From Sapria himalayana (lineage: Eukaryota; Streptophyta; Magnoliopsida; Malpighiales; Rafflesiaceae), in contig JAREIK010017835.1 in assembly GCA_029783825.1 (NCBI GenBank), forward strand, positions 25,336 through 89,335: 64,000 nt of DNA. The letters are read 5' to 3'. The notes beneath the pieces were generated by a model, which was given only the letters and a program-made list of their open reading frames with translations, had not been told where the DNA came from and did not search any database. Numbering within the stretch: position 1 is the stretch's first letter; each line of letters begins with the position of its first letter. The translations under genes were made by a program, and so were the position numbers. Below are positions 1 to 13,105 of this stretch, in pieces.

Positions 1-3000
1 CATAAATATAATTCATTTAAATTCAATATAAATAATTACATTGCTAGATATTATAATAATGATCAAAAAATAAATTAATAAACTATTATTAATAAAATAG
101 ATATTATTTAAAAAGTATTTGTAAAATCTAAATTTATTCAAATCAATGTAAAATATATTACTAAATTATAATTTTTTTTAATGTTTTGCTTTTTTATAAG
201 TTTATATTTTTGTTATAAAAAATACATTATTTAATATATATTTGTCTTACTCATATTTTATTTTGTAATTTATAATTCTATAATAATAAACTACTAAATT
301 ATTAAAATGAATATTTTAAATTATAATGAATACAAATAAAATTGATATTTATTATTTATTATTCAGGATATACCAGTTTAATGGATTAAGTTTTTAGGTG
401 TTTTGTGGTTTATGAGTTTAGTGATTTAATTGTTTAGACATTTAGTGATTTATAGTTTTTTTTAAAGAATGATAAAATAAAAAATTTAACTTTTTGATTT
501 TTTTTTAATTTTTGAAGGTTATAACCTAGGAAAATATAATAAAAATAATTTTTTTTTAAATGTGATTATAATATTTAGTTCTAATAATCTTAATAATTAT
601 ATATAATGTAAACTCAATATAAATAATTTTTTTGATAAATATTATAATAATGATCAATAAATAAAATAATAAACGAGTATTTATAAGAATGATATAAATT
701 AAATATAATTGTAAAATTTAAAATGATTCAAAATCAAAATAAGCTATATTACTAAATAATAATTATTTATTTTTAAAAATTTGCCTTTTTAATAAGCATT
801 TTTTAATGAAAAATAAATTATTTAAACTATATATGTCGTACTAATAATTTATTTAGTAATTAATATTTCTATAAAAAAACTGATAAATAATTAAAGTGAA
901 TATTTTAAATTATAATGAATACTAATAAAAATTAGATTTATGATTTATTATTTGGACTATACTAATTTAATGTTTTAAGTATTTATGGGCTTAGGGGTTT
1001 AGAAGTTTAGTCATTTTAGAATTTAGTCATTTAGTGGTTTATAGCTTTTATACAAAAAATTTATTTTTTGTTATTTTTTCTCATTTTTGAATGTTATAAC
1101 CTTTGAAAATATAATAATTTATAATTTTTTTCTTGAAAAGCGAATATACTATGAAGTTATAATAATCATAATAATTATATATCATATAAATTCAATATAA
1201 ATTATTTTATTGATATATATTATAATAATGATCATATAAAAGTAATAAACAATAATTAATAAGATAAACATTGTTTAAAATATATTTTCAAAACCTAAAA
1301 TGATTCAAAATAAAAGTGAAATATTTTACGAAATATTAATTTTAAATTTTTAAATTTTTGTATCCATTTATAAGCCTATATATTTTTTGATGAAAAATAA
1401 AATATTTAAATTATATTTGTCTCACTAATAAATTATTTTTGAAGTTATATTTCTATAAAAATAAACTAATAAATAATTAAAATGTATATTTAAAATTATA
1501 ATGAATACTAATAAAAATGAGATTTATGATTTATTATTTAGGATATAAATTTTTAATTGTTTAAGTTTTTTGTGGTTTTGGAGTTAATGAGTTTATTGAT
1601 TTATATGTTTGCACATTTAGGTGTTTATAGGTTTTATTTAATCAAATAAATAACAAAAAATTTATTTTTATGAATTTTCGTAATTTTTAAATGTTATAAC
1701 CTTTAAAAAAATAATAATTTTTTAATAGTTATAAAATACGAATACAATACTTAGTTATAATAATCTTAAAAATTATATTTGTTGTAAATTAAATATAAAA
1801 AAATTATTAATATATATTATTATAATGATAAAAAATAAAAAAATTAACTATTATTAATAAGATAGATATTAATTAAAATATATTTGTAGAAACCAAAATA
1901 ATTCAAAATATAAGTATATTATATTACTAAATACAATTTTAAATTTTTGAAATTTTGTTTATTTTTATAAGCTTATTTTTTTTCATAAAAAATAATTTAT
2001 TTAAATTATATATGTCTCACTCATTATTTAATTTGTAATTAATATTTCTATAAAAATAAATTAAAAAATAATTAAAATGAATATTTAAAATTATAATGAA
2101 TATAATTAAAAATGAGATTTATTATTTATTATTTAGGTTATATAGGTTTAATGGTTTGAGTATTTAGGGGGTTTTGGGGTTTAGGAGTCTAGAGATTTAA
2201 ATTTTTAGGCATTTAGTGGTTTATAAGTATTATTTAAATAATAAAATAATTTTAATAAATATAAGACATTTAAATTGAATAAAAATAATTTTATTATTAT
2301 ATATTATAAAAATGATCAAATAATAATTAATAAACTTTTATTAATAAGATTGATAGCAATTAAAATATAATTGCAAAACCTATATATAATGATTCAAAAT
2401 CAAAGTAAAATATATTACTAAATAATACATTTTTGTTTTAAAATTTTTACTTCTTTTTATAAGCTTATATATTTTTTTTGATTAAAAATAAATTATTAAA
2501 ATTATATTTGTCTAATTCATTATTTATTTTGTAATTATTATTTTTATTAAAAAAACTAATAACTAGTTAAAATGAATATTTAACATTATAATAATTTACA
2601 AATTAAAATGAGATTTATTATTTATTATATGTGGTATACCGGTTTAATCGTTTGATTATTTAGGAGTTTTGTCGTTTAAGAGTTTATCAATTTATGTTTT
2701 TAGGCATTTAGTGGTTTATAGGTTTTACTTATATAAAAAAATAAAAAAAAATTTTATTGATTTTTTCTGATTTTCAAAGGTTATAACCATTAAAAATAAA
2801 TTAATATTTAAAATTTTTTGAAATGTGAATATAATATTTAGGTATAATAATATTAATAATTATATATGATAAAAATTCAATATAAATAATTTTATTGATA
2901 GATATTATAATAATGATAAAAAATTAAATTAATAAACTATAAATAATAAGATAAATATTAATTAAAAAGTATTTAAAAAACCCAAATTGATTCAAAATTA

Positions 3001-5058
3001 AATTAAAATATATTACTGGATAATAATTTTTAATTTTTAAATTTTTACTTCTTTTATAACCGTATATATATTTTTTGATTAAAAATAAATTATTTTAATT
3101 ATATGTGTCGCACTCATAATTTATTTTGTAATATAAAAATTTCTATAAAAATAAACTAATAAATAATTAAAATGAATATTTAAAATAATAATAAATTGAA
3201 ATATAAATTCAATTTATTAAGTTGTATATAGCGGTTTAATGGTTTATATATTTAGGCATTACAGGGTTTAGGAGTTTACTGATATAAATGTATATGCATT
3301 TAGTGGTTTATAGGTTTTATTTAAAAAATAAAATAACATAAAATTTATTTTTATTATTTTTTTCATATTTCCAAAGGTTATAACCTTGAAAATATAATAA
3401 TTTTTAATTTTTTTTCAAAAGTGAATTCAATATTTAGTTATAATAATCATTATATTTATATATCATATAAATTCAATATAAACAATTTTATCGATAAATA
3501 TTCTAAAAATGATCAAAAAATAAATTAATAAACAATTATTAATAAGATCGATATCAATTAAAACATAATTACAAAATCTAAAATGATTCAGAAGGAGAGC
3601 AAAATATAATACTATATAATAAATTTTAGTGTTTAAATTTTTTATTCTTTTTATAAGTTTATCTATATTTTTTGATGAAAAATAATTTATATAAATTATA
3701 TTTGTCTAACTTATAATTTATTTTGTAATTAATATTTATATAAAATAAACAAATAAATAATTAAAATGAATATTTAAAATTATAATGAAAAATATAATAT
3801 TGAGATTTATTATTTATTATTTAGGGTTACCGGTTTAAAAGGATTTTTATTTATTATTTAGGGTTTTAGAATTTAGGAGTTATTGAATTAAGTGTTGAGG
3901 CATTTAGTGGTTTATAGGTTTTATTTAAACAATGAAATATCAAAAATAAAAAATTTTATTTTATCATATTTTCAAAGGTTATAAACTTTGAAAATATAAT
4001 AATTTTAAAATTTTTTCCAAAAGTGATTTCAATATTTAGTTATAATAATCAATATATTTAAATATCATATAAAATCAATATAAATAATTTTATGTTAAAA
4101 TATTCTAATAATGATCAAAAAATAAAATAATAATCTATTATTAATAAGATAGATATCAATTAAAATATAATTACAAACCAATAATGATTCAGAAGCAAAG
4201 CAAATTATATTATTATATAATTATTTTTTGTTTTTAATTTTTTTTTTATAAGTTTGTCTATATCTTTTTTATGAATCATAATTTATATAAATTATAATTG
4301 TCTAACTCATAATTTATTTTGTAATTAATATTTATATAAAAATAAATAAAAAAAATAAATAAAATAGAATATTTAAAATTATAATGAAAAAAATAAAAAT
4401 TATAATTATTGTTTATTATTTAGGATATATCTGATTATAAAAATAATCTATTTAGGATTTTCGAGATTTAAAAGTTATTCATTTAAGTGTTTAGGCATTT
4501 AGTGGATTATAGGTTTTATTTAAACAATGAAATAACAAATAAATTATTTTTGATATTTTTTTCATATTTTCATAGATTATAACCTTTGAAAATATAATAA
4601 TTTTAAAATTTATTTAAAAATGTGAAAACAATATTTAGATATAATAATTATTTTAACAATATATAATATAAACTAAATATAAACAATTTTATTGTTAGAT
4701 ATTATATCCATTATCAAAAAATAAATTAATAAACTATTATTAATATGATAGATATAAATTAAATTTTAATTACAAAAACTAAAATGATTCAAAATCAAAG
4801 TAAATTTATTACTAAATAATACTTTTTGTTTTTTAGTATTTGCCTCATTTTATAAGATTTTTTATTTTTTGATAAAAAATAAATTATTTAAATTATATTT
4901 GTATCACTCATAATTTATTTTGTAATTAATATTTCAATAAATTATTTAAATTATATTTAAGGTTTATGAGTTACAAGATTTAAGTCTTTAGGGGCTTCTG
5001 GGATTAAGGGTTTAGATATTTATGTGTTTAGGTATTTAATGGTTTATAAGTTTTATTT

Positions 5059-5104
5059 AAACATTGATATAACAAAAAATTTATTTTTTGTTATATCATT
5101 GTTT
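5059..5104. repeat. fold-back inverted repeat at a monomer junction
   Basis: Two 21-nt arms (5059-5079 and 5084-5104) are reverse complements with one mismatch, separated by 4 nt. The left arm is the normal forward motif found after the 8-nt block (aacaatgaaataac-like). The right arm is the same motif inverted. The structure sits where a truncated monomer joins the next one, so it is probably a replication template-switch or fold-back scar. Confidence 0.75.
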
Positions 5105-6974
5105 ATGATTTATGATTTATTATTTAGGGTATAACTATTTAATTGTATAAGTTTTTTGTGGTTTTGGGGTTAAAGAGTTTATTGATTTATATGTTTACAC
5201 ATTTTCTTGTTTATCAGTTTTATTTAATCAATGAAATAACAAAAAATTTATTTTTATGAATTTTCATGATTTTCAATGGTTATAACCTTTAAAAATATAA
5301 TAATTTTTTAATAGTTCTAAAATGAATACAATACTTAGTTATAATAATCTTAATAATTATATTTGTTGTCGATTCAAAATAAAAAAATGTATTAATATAT
5401 ATTATAATAATGATCAAAAAATAAATTAATAAACTATTATTAATAAGATAGATATTAATTAAAATATATTTGCACAACACAAAATAATTCAAAATCAAAA
5501 TAAATTATATTACTAAATAAAATTTTAAATTTTTGAAATTTTGTTTATTTTTATAAGCTTATTTTTTTCATAAAAAATAATTTATTTAAATTATATCTGT
5601 CTCACTCATTATTTATTTTGTGATTAATATTTCTATAAAAATAAACTAAAAAATAATTAAAATGAATATTTAAAATTATAATGAATACAAATAAAAATGA
5701 GATTTATAATTTATTATTTAGGTTATATAGGTTTAATGGTTTAAGTATTTAGAGGGTTTTTGGGTTTAGGAGTCTAGAGATTTAAATGTTTAGTCATTTA
5801 GTGGTTTATAAGTTTTATTTAAATAATAAAATAATAAAAAATTATTTATGTGATTTTTTATCATTTTTGAAGGTTACAACCTTTGAAAATATAATAATTT
5901 TTAAATTTTTTTAAAATGTAAATATAATATTTAGTTATAATAACTTAATAATTATAAGAAAATTTATTTGAATATTAAAATGATCAAATAATAAATTAAT
6001 AAACTATTATTAATAAGATTGATCGCAATTAAAATATAATTGCAAAACCTATATATAATGATTAAAAATCAAAGTAAAATATATTATTAAATAATAATTT
6101 TTTGTTTTTAAATTTTTACTTCTTTATACAAGCTTATTTTTTTTGATTAAAAATAAATTATTAAAATTATATTTGTCTCACTCATTATTTATTTTGTGAT
6201 TGATATTTCTATAAAAAATAAACTAATAAATAATTAAAATGAATATTTAAAATTATAATGAATACAAATTAAAATGAGATTTATGATTTATTATATATGG
6301 TATGTCGGTTTAATGGTTTGATTATTTAGTGGTTTATAGCTTTTATTTATATAATAAACATTTAAAATTATATTTTTCAATTTTTCTGATTTTCAATGGT
6401 TATAACCTTTGAAAATAAAATAATTTTTAAAATTTTTTGAAATGTGAATACCATGTATAATTAATCTTACTAATTATATATCATATAAATTCAATATAAA
6501 TAATTTTAAGGATAGATATTATAATAATGATCAAAAATTAAATTAATAAACTATTATTAAAAATATTAATTTAAATAAAAGTATATTTAAATAACACAAA
6601 ATGATTCAAAATCAAATAAAAATATATTACTAAATAATAATTTTTAATTTTTAAAATTTTCCTACTTTTTATAAGCATATATTTTTTTTATTAAAATAAA
6701 TTATTAAAATAATATTTGTCTCACTCGAAATTTATTTTGTAAATAATTTTTCTGAAAAATTAAACGATAAATAATTAAAATTAATATTTAAAATTATAAT
6801 AAATAGAAATAAAAATTATATTTATTATTTATTAAGTAGTATATAGCTGTTAAAAGGTTTATGTATTTAGGTATTTCGGGATTTATGAGCTTACTGATTT
6901 AAGTAAGTAAGCATTTAATGATCTATAATTTTTATTTTAAAAAAGAAATAACAAAAAATTTATTTTTTTTTGAC

Positions 6975-7002
6975 ATTTTCAAAGGTTATAACCTTTGAAA
7001 AT
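6975..7002. repeat. perfect 28-bp palindromic monomer core
   Basis: The half-site ATTTTCAAAGGTTA is followed directly by its exact reverse complement. This matches the consensus of the core found once per satellite monomer, whereas most other copies carry one or two mismatches. Such a sequence could extrude as a cruciform or bind a symmetric dimer. Neither function is shown by the sequence. Confidence 0.9.
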
Positions 7003-7539
7003 ATAATAATTTTAAAATTTTTTTCTAAAGTGAATACAATATTTTGTTATAAAAATCATTATATTTATATATCATATAAATTCAATATAAACATTTTTAT
7101 TGATAAATATCATAATAATGATGAAAAAATAATTTAATAATCTATTATTAATAAGATAGATATCAATTAAAATATATTTACAAAACCTAAAATGATTCAG
7201 AAGCAAAGGGAAATATAGTACTATATAATAATTTTTTGTTTTGAAATTTTTTTTTCTTTTAAAATGGTTATCTATATTATTTTGATGAAAAATAATTTAT
7301 ATAAATTATATTTGTGTAACTCATAATTTATTTTGTAATTAATATTTATATAAAAATAAACAAATAAATAATTAAATTTGAATATTTAAAATTAAAATAA
7401 AAAAATGAGATTTATTCTTTATTATTTAGGATATAAAGTTTAATTTAAATTAGATCCATCTCACTAATAATTTATTTTGTAATTAATATTTCTATAAAAA
7501 TAAACTGATAAATAAATAAAATTTAAATTATACTTAATA

Positions 7540-9486
7540 ATTAAAATAATTTATTTTGTTCCTCTCTCAACTCTAGAATGATTGCAAAAGTTCTAACCAA
7601 AATAATAGGAGCATTTACTTTATCTCTATTAGGTCTCATCATATTTGATGTTGAATCACTGGGCTTTCAAAGGTATTTGACTAATGTACGCTAACAGACG
7701 AAACCAAAGGTGTACCCCTATGTGTTGAAATAGCTAGTTGGTGAGGATGCTATTTATATTGATTATATAATTTCTTCTAAAATATCTCTCATGCACACAC
7801 CCAAAGCAATCTTTTTAAAACATAGTTCACTTCTAATAAAATAACAACCTTGTAGCCTATTAAAACAAACTAGCCCCAGGGCAGTTTGAGTAATGCAAGA
7901 AGTATTGGCTCTCTTTCAATCAAGAATCAAAAATTTTTTTTATTGGCATGTCTAAGCCCCTTTTTTATATCCTAATGGATATGTAAAGTATCATTTCATT
8001 CTTTTTATATTAAATGAGTTATGTATACAAGCTCACAATACCCAAAAAGGTGTAAATGAATCATATTCAAATGTATAAAAGGTTTTAATCATTGCTCAAA
8101 ATATTAGTCTTGCATATTGACACTTGAGGTCACAAATCAAATGAATAAGCCATAGTGATATTTCCAATCCCAAGTATTTTAGCTATAAAACGTTATAAAG
8201 AGTAGTACTCGAGCTTTAACTATTTTTATGGTCATGACTTTTGCTCTTGAGGAATGTCTAAAGTTACATTCATTCCTAGTGCATTGACTTTGCAATATAA
8301 AGATAAAATGCACAAGCTATGGTCATATCCAATACTGTGACCCAGTATTATAGTGATTAAATATGTATTCATGATCATTCTTAGTGGCATAGCAATATGT
8401 TGAACAGAGAGACACAAGTTATCACATATTCTCATTATATGATTTTGTGTTCTAGAGACAAAATATACAATCATGATCATTGCTAATGCTACAATAATCT
8501 AAAGCAAGAAAGAGACTGAATCATTGCTATGCAGCATCAAGGGTTTGCCTATGTCATTGCTATGCAATGGAATACATGTAAAACTGAATACCCATAAATC
8601 CATAAGTCCATATCTACGTCACTTTGACTATTCATTCTCAGGTGTGAATTCCACATTTTTTTGCTCCAATGATCCTCAAAAGAGTATCTCTTGTGTTAGA
8701 ATGCTTCCTCCTCGAGCTCCAAGAAGTGGCTGTATGTTGCACCGACAAAATATCAAAAAATATGAATGTATCTGTGTGCATGTGTGATGAGGTCCATCTC
8801 ATAGTCTAATTATCTATGCGTACAACCAAGCTAGAATACAAATAAAATTACAAAATGCTATAAATATTGGTCTTCTGCTCCCAGGAGTGCAGCATCGCCT
8901 AATGTGTATTTACAAAATGCATTAGTGGGCCCCACTTAGAGAAACTCATGGGTCCAGTTGCCCCCATTGCATGCTACATAGAGAACAGAAAAGATTGTGT
9001 GTGTGAGTATGTAATGATCCAACTCTACAAGTACATGGTGCATACAAAGTCCAAAATACAAATAAGACTTCAAACATAAACTACAAGTTTGAATCATTCG
9101 CTCCCGTGTGGCTGGTCTAGAGTCCATTGCTTACTGGCCCTGCTTGGTGATGCTTCGGATTTTGCTGGCTGTCCAATTAATCATGGATTACCCGCTACTC
9201 CTATTGAGCGACGGTTGGGTGGCCCTCAATGCTGCCTGATATGGCTAGTGGGACCCACTCCTAGCTACTCCTGGGTTTACTCCGGACCACTTTGCTCAGT
9301 CTCGTCGGTTTTCTGAATGTTATCATCCCGGCTTGCTAGTGGGGCCATCTACATGCTGGTGGCCCATACTTCTGGCTGCTTCCAGGACTTGCTGGACCCT
9401 CTGAATGCTACACCAAAATGGACAAGAATATGTTCTCGTGTGCACTATGGTTCGTCGCTTGTGTGTGTGGTGCAGCAATATCAGGG
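7540..9486 (+). repeat. interspersed 2.5-kb module, copy 1 (internally deleted)
   Basis: A less A+T-rich block embedded in the satellite. Its left end (tttattttgttcctctctc) and its right end, which passes straight into the 8-nt telomere-like units at 9487, match copies 3, 4 and 5 and the inverted copy 2. It is about 1.95 kb instead of 2.49 kb because a segment equivalent to 37243-37786 of copy 3 is missing. That segment holds the telomere-like heptamer tract, the poly(A) end and the 3' exon-like part. No terminal inverted repeats, target duplication or protein family were recognised. Small ORFs (8232-8480 minus, 8524-8787 plus, 8936-9127 minus, 9089-9316 plus, 9317-9499 plus) match no known family. 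Confidence 0.85.
8522..8533. other. deletion junction with templated filler in module copy 1
   Basis: Sequence homologous to the other copies stops at 8522 (..gactgaatc) and resumes at 8529 (atgcagcatcaag). The six filler bases attgct lie between. With the flanking bases they form cattgctatgca, which is identical to 8555-8566 about 30 bp downstream. This is a deletion repaired with a short templated insertion. Confidence 0.75.
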
Positions 9487-10426
9487 TTTAAAAGTTTAGT
9501 AATTTAAGTATTTAAGTATTTTGTGGTTTATAGGTTTTATTTATATAATTAAATAACAAAAAAATTATTTTTATGATTTATTTTCATTTTCAAGTTTATA
9601 ACCATTGAAAATATTATAATTTTTAATTTTTTTTCAAATGTTAATACAATATTTAATTATAATAATCATAAAAATTAAATATCATGTAAATTCAATATAA
9701 ATAATTTTATTGATCGATATTATAATACTTATCATAAAATAGATTAATAAACTAATATTAATAAGATAGATATTGATTAAAATATAATTGCAAAACCTAA
9801 AACGATTCAAAATCAAAGTAAAATATATTACTAAATAATAATTTTTATTTATAAATTTTTGATTCTTTTTATAAGCTTATAAATTTTTTTGATGAAAATA
9901 AATTATTTAAATTATATTTGTCTCATTCATAATTTTATTTTGCAATTAATATTTCTATAAAAATAACCTAATAAATAATTAAAATGAATATTGAAATTAT
10001 AATGAATACAAATAAAAATGAGATTTATGAATAATTATTTAGGGTATACTGGTTTAATGGTTTAAGTATTTAGGAGTTTAGGAGTTAAGTGATTTAAGTG
10101 TTTAGGCATTTAGTAGTTTAATTGTTTTATTTAAATAATGAAATAACAAAAAAATTATTTTTCAAATTATTTATAAATTTCGAAGTTTATAACCTTTATA
10201 AATATAATAATTTTTAAATTTTTTTCAAATGTGAATACAATATTTAGTTATAATAAACTTAATAATTATATATCATGTAAATTAAAAATAAACAATTTTA
10301 TTGATAGATATTAATAAACTAAATATAAATATAAATATAATAATGATCAAAAAATAAATTAATAAACTATTATTTATTGATAGATAATTATATATTATTT
10401 ATAAATACATAAACCTTTAAAGATGG

Positions 10427-10513
10427 TTTAAATGTTTAAGTATTTAAGGGTTTTGGGGTTTAAAAGTTTAATGATTTAAGCATTTTGGTATTAGTAGTTT
10501 ATAGGTTTTATAT
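10427..10513 (+). repeat. 8-nt telomere-like block, 11 units (after module copy 1)
   Basis: Every 8 nt begins with TTTA or TTTT (for example tttaaggg, ttttgggg). The ninth unit is a 7-mer (ttagtag), giving 87 bp. The equivalent block after copy 4 has the same short unit, whereas those after copies 3 and 5 have 12 full units. Confidence 0.85.
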
Positions 10514-11895
10514 AAACAATAAAATAACAAAAAATTATTTTTTGTGATTTTATCTCATTTTAAAAGATGATAACCTTTAAAAATATAATAATTTTTAAAT
10601 TATTTTCAAATGTAAATATAATATTTAGTTATAATAATCTTAATAATTATATATCATGTAAATTTAATATAAACAATTTTATTGATTAATATTCTAATAA
10701 TGATCAAATAATAAATTAATAATCTATTATTAATAAGATAGATATCAATTAAAATATAATTACAAAACCTAAAATGATTCAGAAGCATAGCAAAATATAT
10801 TAATATATAATAATTTTTTGTTTTGAAAATGTTTTTTCCTTTAAAATGTTTATCTATAATTTTTTGATGAAAAATAATTTATATAAATTATTTTTGTCTA
10901 GCTCAATCTATTTTGTAATTAATATTTATATATAAATAAACAAATAAATAATTAAAATGAATATTTAATATTATAATGAAAAAAAATGAGATTTATTATT
11001 TATTATTTAGAGATACTGTTTTAATTTAAATTAGATCAGTCTAACTAATAATTTATTTTGTAAATAATATTTCTATAAAAATAAACTGATAAATAATTAA
11101 AATACAAATTTTATAATATACTGAATAAAAATTAAAATGAGATTTATGAATTCTTATTAATGTATACCAGTTTAATATTTTAAGTATTTAGAGGTTTTGT
11201 CGTTTCGGAGTTTAGCAATTTATGTTTTTAGGCTTTTAGTGGTTTATAATTTTTATTTAAAAAATGAAATAACAAAAAAATTTTCTATAATTTGTTATCA
11301 TTTTCATAGGGTATAACCTTTGAAAATATAATAATATTTACAATTTTTTGAAATGTGAATACAATATTTAGTTATAATAATATTAATAATTATATATCAT
11401 ATAAATTCAATATAAATAATTTTATTGATAGATAATATAATAATGTTCAAAAATTAAATTAATAAACTATTAATAAAAAGATAGATATTAATTAAAAAAT
11501 ATTTACAAAACACATATTGATTCAAAATTAAAGTAAAATATATTACTGGATAATAATTTTTAATTTTTAAATTTTTACTTCTTTTATAAGCGTATATTTT
11601 TTTTTATTAAAAATAAATTAATTAAATTATATTTGTCTCACTCATACTTTATTTTGTAATAAATATTTTAATAAAAATAAACTAATAAATAATTAAAATG
11701 AATATTTAGAATTATAATAAATAGAAATAAAAATTAGATTTATTAATTATTAAGCAGTATATAGCAGTTTAATGGTTTAAGTATTTAGGCATTACGTGGT
11801 TTAGTAGTTTACTGATTTAACTGTGTATGCATTTAGTGGTTTATAGTTTTTATTTAAGAATATAAATAAAAAAAAATTATTTTTATTATTTTTTG

Positions 11896-11927
11896 ATATT
11901 TTCAAAGGTTATAACCTTTGAAAATAT
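11896..11927. repeat. perfect 32-bp palindromic monomer core
   Basis: Half-site ATATTTTCAAAGGTTA followed by its exact reverse complement. This is the longest unmodified version of the monomer core that I found. Confidence 0.9.
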
Positions 11928-13009
11928 AATAATTTTTAAATTTTTTTCAAAAGTGAATAAATATTTATTTATAATAATCATAATAATTATATATCATATA
12001 AATTCAATATAAACAATTTTATTGATGAATATTCTAATAATTATCAAAAAATAAATTAAAAATCTTTTATAATTAAGATTGATATTACTTAAAATATAAT
12101 ATCAAAACCTAAAATGATTCAAAAGCAAAGCAAAACATATTACTTAATAATAATTATTTGTTTTTTAATTTTTATTATTTTTATAATGTTATCTATTTTT
12201 TGATGAAAAATAATTTTTATAAATTATATTTTTAACTCATAATTTATTTTATAATTAATATGTATATATAAATAAAAAACTAAATAAACAAAATGAATTT
12301 TTTAAATTATAATGAAAACAAATAAAAAAATGAGATTTATTAATTATTATTTAGGGTATAGCCATTTAAACGATTATCTATATAGGGTTATCGAGATTTT
12401 GTAGTTTAGTGATTTAAGTGTTTAGGCATTTAGTGATTCATAGGTTTTATTTAAACTATGAAATAAAAAAATAGTTTATTTTTGTTTTTTCCGATGTTCA
12501 AAGGTTATAATCTTTGAAAATATAATAATTTTACAATTTTTTTCAAAAGTTAATACAATATTTACTTATAATAATTATTAAATTTATATATCATATAAAT
12601 TAAATATAAATATTTTTATTGATAAATATTCTAATAATGATCAAAAAATAAATTAATAATCTATTATTAATAAGTTAGATATCAATTAAAATATAATTAC
12701 AAAACCTAAATTGATTCATAAACAAAGTAAAATATATTACTATATAATAATTTTTTGTTTTTAATTTTTTTCTTCTTTTAATAAGTTTATCTATATTTTT
12801 TTGTTGAAAAATAATTTATATAATTATATTTGTCTAACTTATAATTTATTTTGTAATTCATAATTATATAAAAATAAACAAATAAATAATTAAAATGAAT
12901 ATTTAAAATTATAATGAAAAAAATAAAAATGAGATTTATTATTTATTATTTAGGATGTACTTGTTTATAAAATTTATCTATTTAGGGTTTTCGAGATTTA
13001 GAAGTTTTA

Positions 13010-13105
13010 ATAAAATTAATATAAATAGTTTATCTATTTATTATAATAAAATTATAATGTTATCTGTTTATAAAATTATTAATGAATATTTAGGATATAC
13101 CTGCT
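13010..13105. other. tail-to-tail orientation switch of the satellite
   Basis: Up to about 13,010 the sequence reads as a forward 8-nt block (..tttagggt tttcgaga..). From about 13,106 it reads as the reverse complement of the monomer (tttgattttgaatcatttta and later aaccttcaaaa, cctaaa). The roughly 95 bp between is a scrambled A+T-rich linker containing partial forward phrases such as ttaggatatacc. It marks one end of an inverted segment of about 13 kb. Confidence 0.8.

Larger units (their letters stand above)
1..7539 (+). repeat. A+T-rich satellite array, forward orientation, segment 1
   Basis: Tandem monomers of about 590-600 bp with no coding content. The 8-nt telomere-like blocks start near 380, 965, 1545, 2150, 2640, 3230, 3820, 4430, 4970, 5120, 5730, 6300 and 6850, and a truncated unit lies near 7435. 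Palindromic cores of the ggttataacc type follow each block (for example near 516, 2780, 3375, 5278, 6396 and 6983). Monomer types are distinguishable: those beginning near 1555, 2140, 2635 and 3225 recur in the same order near 5110, 5725, 6292 and 6835, which suggests a higher-order repeat of about 3.6 kb (six monomers). Short open frames here, such as 5289-5498, are Ile/Tyr/Asn-rich products of A+T-rich DNA and not genes. Confidence 0.9.
9487..13010 (+). repeat. satellite array, forward orientation, segment 2
   Basis: Directly follows module copy 1 and begins inside an 8-nt block, with about seven units left. Palindromic cores occur near 9592, 10180, 10567, 11308, 11906 and 12503; the last three are spaced about 597 bp apart. 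A shortened monomer at about 10300-10513 carries the phrase ctaaatataaatataaatat followed by an 11-unit block. The same shortened monomer follows every module copy, so it belongs to the co-amplified higher-order unit. No genes are seen. Confidence 0.9.

Noticed and set aside
5289..5498. A+T-array ORFs such as 5289-5498, 24144-24326, 32953-33147, 45310-45498, 54794-55093, 58435-58617 and 60946-61137 as small membrane proteins
   Set aside because: They are Ile/Tyr/Asn/Lys-rich translations of satellite DNA, differ between homologous monomers by stops and frameshifts, and run in either orientation.
6975..7002. Palindromic core as a transcription terminator
   Set aside because: There is no upstream gene, and it repeats once per monomer across non-coding DNA in both orientations.
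9317..9499. MLSSRLASG-type ORF in module copies 1, 2 and 3 as a gene
   Set aside because: It has no recognised domain, runs into the satellite 8-nt block at its 3' end, and is not kept open in copies 4 and 5.
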